64,000 bases of DNA from Mycolicibacterium aurum (GTDB lineage Bacteria > Actinomycetota > Actinomycetes > Mycobacteriales > Mycobacteriaceae), in contig NZ_LR134356.1 of the NCBI RefSeq assembly GCF_900637195.1, forward strand, positions 930,001 through 994,000, read 5' to 3'. A model generated the notes under the pieces. The model made no database searches. It saw only the letters and a program-made list of their open reading frames with translations, and was not told where the DNA came from. The translations under genes and the position numbers were made by a program. Below, one piece after another: positions 60,364 to 64,000 of the stretch. Numbering within the stretch: the first letter of the stretch is position 1; each line of letters begins with the position of its first letter.

Positions 60364-61236
60364 ATGCTCAGACAACTCTTCCCGCTGATGGCCGCAGGGC
60401 TGCTGATAGTTTCCTGCGCAAGCTCGCAACAGCCACCAGCCGAGGCCCCCGACGCCTCGACGGCGGATGGCGGCCCGCCGTCGGGCAAGGTCGACGCCGA
60501 ACAGGATCCTGACCCGGTTCCCGAGGGTGGCGGTTCGATGATCGTGACCTATCAGGACGCGACCACTCCCGAGGCGATCGCCGGGCGCGACCTGATGCAG
60601 GGCAATGAGCTGCTCGAGGACTTCGCCGACGACATCAACCAGACGCTGAATCTCCCGTACGACATCCAGTTGCACGGCACGCAATGCGATCAGGCGAACG
60701 CGTTCTGGAGCGAGAGCGAGAACACGATCACCATCTGCTACGAAGACGCATCCAACAGTCAGCGAATCTTCACCGAGGCGGGGGACCCCGATCCCGACGC
60801 CGCGGCGATCAACGCGGAGTACGCGACCTTCTATCACGAGGTCGGCCACATGGCGATCAGCGTGTACGACCTGCCGGTCACCGGGCGCGAAGAGGATGTC
60901 GCCGATCAACTGGCCGCCTACATCCTGCTGACGCCGGGCGACGACGGTCAGAGCGATCCGGAGTCGGTGCAGGCGGTGAAGGACTTCGCGCGGGTGTTCA
61001 ACGCGTCGGGGGCAGAAACCACGGAGGTGGACCCCGGCGCACTCGCCGACGAGCACTCGCTGGACATGCAGCGCGTGTACAACCTGGACTGCTGGATCTA
61101 CGGGTCGAACCCCGACGCCAACGCCGACCTGGTCACCAGCGGGCAGCTGCCCGAGGACCGTGCGGACGGATGCCAGGCGGAGTGGGAACAGCTCGACAAC
61201 GCGTGGTCGACACTGCTGGACCCGTACTTCAAGTAG
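60364..61236 (+). CDS. DUF4344 lipoprotein metallopeptidase
   Basis: A 290-residue exported lipoprotein, lipobox LLIVSCAS with Cys18, then a Pro/Asp-rich linker. The DUF4344 domain holds a zinc-binding HEVGH (158-162) in TFYHEVGHMAISVYDLP, with EDVADQLAAYILL (about 177) as the third-ligand Glu region. Three or four Cys are likely paired. Cleaves an unknown envelope target. ATG 60364 after AAAGGGG. Convergent with the Ag85-type gene. Confidence 0.9.
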   Translation: MLRQLFPLMAAGLLIVSCASSQQPPAEAPDASTADGGPPSGKVDAEQDPDPVPEGGGSMIVTYQDATTPEAIAGRDLMQGNELLEDFADDINQTLNLPYDIQLHGTQCDQANAFWSESENTITICYEDASNSQRIFTEAGDPDPDAAAINAEYATFYHEVGHMAISVYDLPVTGREEDVADQLAAYILLTPGDDGQSDPESVQAVKDFARVFNASGAETTEVDPGALADEHSLDMQRVYNLDCWIYGSNPDANADLVTSGQLPEDRADGCQAEWEQLDNAWSTLLDPYFK

Positions 61237-61239
61237 CGA

Positions 61240-62349
<1,110 letters not shown>

Positions 62350-62388
62350 TTATCGAGACGTTGCCGTGGCGATTCGAGCGCGCCCGAT

Positions 62389-63105
62389 TCACCGAAAGGC
62401 GGCGGCCAGCGGCGATGGAGAGGACGGAGTCAGCGGGGTGGTGAGCATGACGGGCGCCTGCGCCATGAATCGCGGTGTCACGCCTCGGTGTTCGTCAGCC
62501 GCATGCACGGTGAACGGGTGCACGATGTACATGTCGCCAGGGGAGCCGGTGGCGTGGCGGACGGGCCGCCGGGAGCTCGCCGCGGCGACCAGGGCGGCGG
62601 CTTCGGCGGCGTCGAGCGCGCGCTCGTCGAGGGTGGCCGCGGTGTCGCGGTGCGAGCCCACCCTAATCCGGGTCGGCGCGTCATCGATCGTCACCTCGGA
62701 CAGCAGGGTCAACAGCAGCACAGTGTGCGGCCGGCCGGTCACCGCCCAGGAGCCGTCGGGACACGGCGTGTTGAGATCGACGTGCCAGCCCCGATCGTCG
62801 ACAGACGAGGGCAGCGGAAACCGGACCGGGATGTTGCCCAGTGATCCGCGCGGCAGCCAGGCGCCGGCACCGCAGATCTGATCCAGTGCGTCAGCAAGCC
62901 GCCGACTGGCCGCGATCTCGCCGAGCGGCCCGTCGCCGCTGAGGTCGGCAGCCCACAGCACCGGCTGTGTCCACGAGGCCGGGTCGTCCGACGACAAACC
63001 CAGTTGCTTCCACAGCATCGCGCGCGCCGCGTCGGCAACATCCCTCCGCACAGCGTGGTCGACTTTGAGGTATCCGTCGCGGACGAAGGCATCGATGTCG
63101 ACCAT
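62389..63105 (-). CDS. phytanoyl-CoA dioxygenase family protein
   Basis: A 238-residue Fe(II)/2-oxoglutarate dioxygenase-like protein. Metal site His108-x-Asp110 in RGWHVDLNTP with a distal His in YIVHPFTVHAADEHRG, and a 2-oxoglutarate-contact Arg in TPRFMAQAPV. It opens MVDIDAFVRDGYLKVDHAV as in many PhyH members. It would hydroxylate an unknown small molecule. It stands alone between Ag85 and the PGRS-like gene. Confidence 0.88.
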   Translation of the reverse strand: MVDIDAFVRDGYLKVDHAVRRDVADAARAMLWKQLGLSSDDPASWTQPVLWAADLSGDGPLGEIAASRRLADALDQICGAGAWLPRGSLGNIPVRFPLPSSVDDRGWHVDLNTPCPDGSWAVTGRPHTVLLLTLLSEVTIDDAPTRIRVGSHRDTAATLDERALDAAEAAALVAAASSRRPVRHATGSPGDMYIVHPFTVHAADEHRGVTPRFMAQAPVMLTTPLTPSSPSPLAAAFR

Positions 63106-63226
63106 GACGTCAGCGTGGCACAGATATGACGCTGCCCACCAATGGTTTTCGGGCAGAAATACCGACGGGCACGGTGTCGACCGCCGCAGCGGCCTGCACC
63201 GTGCCCGCAGGAGGTTCCGTCAGGTG

Positions 63227-64000
63227 TCAGGAGCTCGAGGCGGTGCCGCCGTCATTGCCGTCGTTGCCCTGGTTGCCGTCCGCGGCGCCACCGCGGCCGC
63301 CGGCGCCGCCGTTGCCACCGGTGCCGGCCTTGCCCGCACCCGGGGTCGCGTTGCCGCCGTTGCCGCCGTTGCCACCGATGCCGGTGCCCTCGGTGACGGC
63401 CGAACCGCCGTCGCCACCGGTGCCGCCGTTGCCGCCACGAGCGATTCCGCCGGAGGCGTTTCCGCCGTTGCGTCCCACGCCGCCGTTGCCGCCGATGGAG
63501 CCGCCGTCGCCGCCGTTGCCACCGCGGCCGCCGGTGGTGTTGCCGCCTTCGGTCGACGTCGCGCTGCCGCCGACGCCACCGCGGCCGCCGAGACCGGTGA
63601 GCTCGGCGCTGCCGCCGGAGCCCGCAGAGCCGCCCGTGGCGGTGCCCGCTTCCGAGGTGGCGGAACCGCCGCCGCCACCGTTGGCGGCGCGGGAGGCCAG
63701 GCGATCGCCGCCGTTGCCGCCGTTGCCGCCCACCGCTTTACCTTCCTGGTAGGCCGTGGCATTGCCGCCCTTGCCGCCGTTTCCGCTCAGATCGGGCGTG
63801 GCCCCACCGGAGACGAGGCCGTAGCCGCCGCTGCCGCCGCTGCCGCCGGTGGCGGTCTGCGAGGAGGTGCCGCCCGTCCCGTCCGCCGCACCGACCGTGG
63901 CCGCGCCGCCTGCGCCGCCCGCACCGGGGCCGAGTGCAACACCGGAATCGTCACCGGGCAAAGGCAATCCGATGTTCGCGGTGCCGCCGGTGCCACCTGC
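63227..64000 (-). CDS. PGRS-like Gly-rich repeat protein (5' end beyond window)
   Basis: Minus-strand reading frame with stop at 63227-63229, open to the right edge. At least 257 codons, built of GG-x-GG-x repeats such as GGNGGNGG, GGTGGDGG, AGGTGGTANIG and GGRGGVGG. It lacks any visible PE or PPE domain because the start is outside. PGRS-type proteins of mycobacteria are surface-exposed or secreted and Gly/Ala-rich; the C-terminus here ends NDGGTASSS. The internal TTG at 63967 is not taken as a start because the repeats continue through it. The GCC-rich codon repeat may be prone to length change. Confidence 0.8.
   Translation of the reverse strand, partial: AGGTGGTANIGLPLPGDDSGVALGPGAGGAGGAATVGAADGTGGTSSQTATGGSGGSGGYGLVSGGATPDLSGNGGKGGNATAYQEGKAVGGNGGNGGDRLASRAANGGGGGSATSEAGTATGGSAGSGGSAELTGLGGRGGVGGSATSTEGGNTTGGRGGNGGDGGSIGGNGGVGRNGGNASGGIARGGNGGTGGDGGSAVTEGTGIGGNGGNGGNATPGAGKAGTGGNGGAGGRGGAADGNQGNDGNDGGTASSS

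Noticed and set aside
63126..63752. A Pro/Leu/Pro-rich plus-strand frame at the right edge
   Set aside because: It is the complement of the PGRS-like Gly repeat region; Pro codons mirror Gly codons.
63240..63960. Short GC-rich repeats that might look like a CRISPR array
   Set aside because: Units are irregular Gly codon repeats in frame, with no constant spacer length or unique spacers.

Overview
The window is a GC-rich chromosomal segment that looks like a fast-growing mycobacterium (Mycolicibacterium-type). The taxonomic markers are an antigen 85C-type mycolyltransferase, a PGRS-style Gly-rich repeat protein running off the right edge, a DUF732 secreted protein, a Ddn-type deazaflavin (F420) oxidoreductase, many LLM-class oxidoreductases, and dense gene packing with frequent ATGA/GTGA overlaps. 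I see no rRNA, tRNA, CRISPR array, insertion sequence or prophage. No gap between called genes exceeds 300 bases.

Left part (0-7.6 kb): a MerR regulator, a HAD-family dehalogenase with a TetR regulator, a YceI protein and an MFS exporter. These are followed by a metal-flavoured group: a Met/His-rich DUF305 lipoprotein, an overlapping sensor kinase/response regulator pair, and a membrane protein with a His-rich tail preceded by a pair of direct repeats. From 7.7 to 13.3 kb lies a tightly overlapped condensin operon, mksF-mksE-mksB (the Wadjet jetA-jetB-jetC families), with no nuclease subunit (mksG/jetD) anywhere in the window.

13.5-28.3 kb: hydrolase, ferredoxin-reductase-like and amine oxidase genes, then a baeRF11 protein. 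Next is a seven-gene operon on the minus strand (ABC ATPase, permease, NMT1/TauA-like binding protein, gamma-glutamyltransferase-like enzyme, LLM oxidoreductase, M20-type amidohydrolase, TauE/SafE exporter). Two copies of the decamer TTGTATACAG lie 20 and 19 bases in front of this operon and of the adjacent isochorismatase-gntR pair, which defines a likely GntR regulon. I infer uptake and breakdown of an organosulfur or amide-linked compound. A threonine-aldolase-like gene closes the section.

28.3-35.5 kb: DNA-processing genes. One is a Pif1-like helicase fused to a degenerate DnaQ-like segment and a BRCT domain. The other is a two-gene unit of a winged-helix-like protein overlapping a 1033-residue protein with an N-terminal AAA ATPase and a C-terminal HerA/VirB4-type ATPase. 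The latter is the best candidate here for an undescribed system.

35.5-53.1 kb: a second putative organosulfur island. It holds a ketopantoate-reductase-like gene, three rhodanese-type sulfurtransferases, an AprA-like flavoprotein with a 2[4Fe-4S] ferredoxin, an MFS transporter, three LLM enzymes (two of NtaA/SnaA/DszA type), a complete peptide-type ABC transporter and a MocR-type regulator. 53.2-59.7 kb is an amine/amide/nitrile section: APC permease, YtcJ-like amidohydrolase and nitrilase in one operon divergent from a TetR gene with a palindromic operator, then an SDR and an acetamidase/formamidase. The right end carries the Ddn-type oxidoreductase, a DUF4344 lipoprotein metallopeptidase, the Ag85C paralogue, a phytanoyl-CoA dioxygenase-family protein and the truncated PGRS-like gene.

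Several intergenic stem-loop elements are visible. One related pair (37.4 and 53.1 kb) flanks the second sulfur island.
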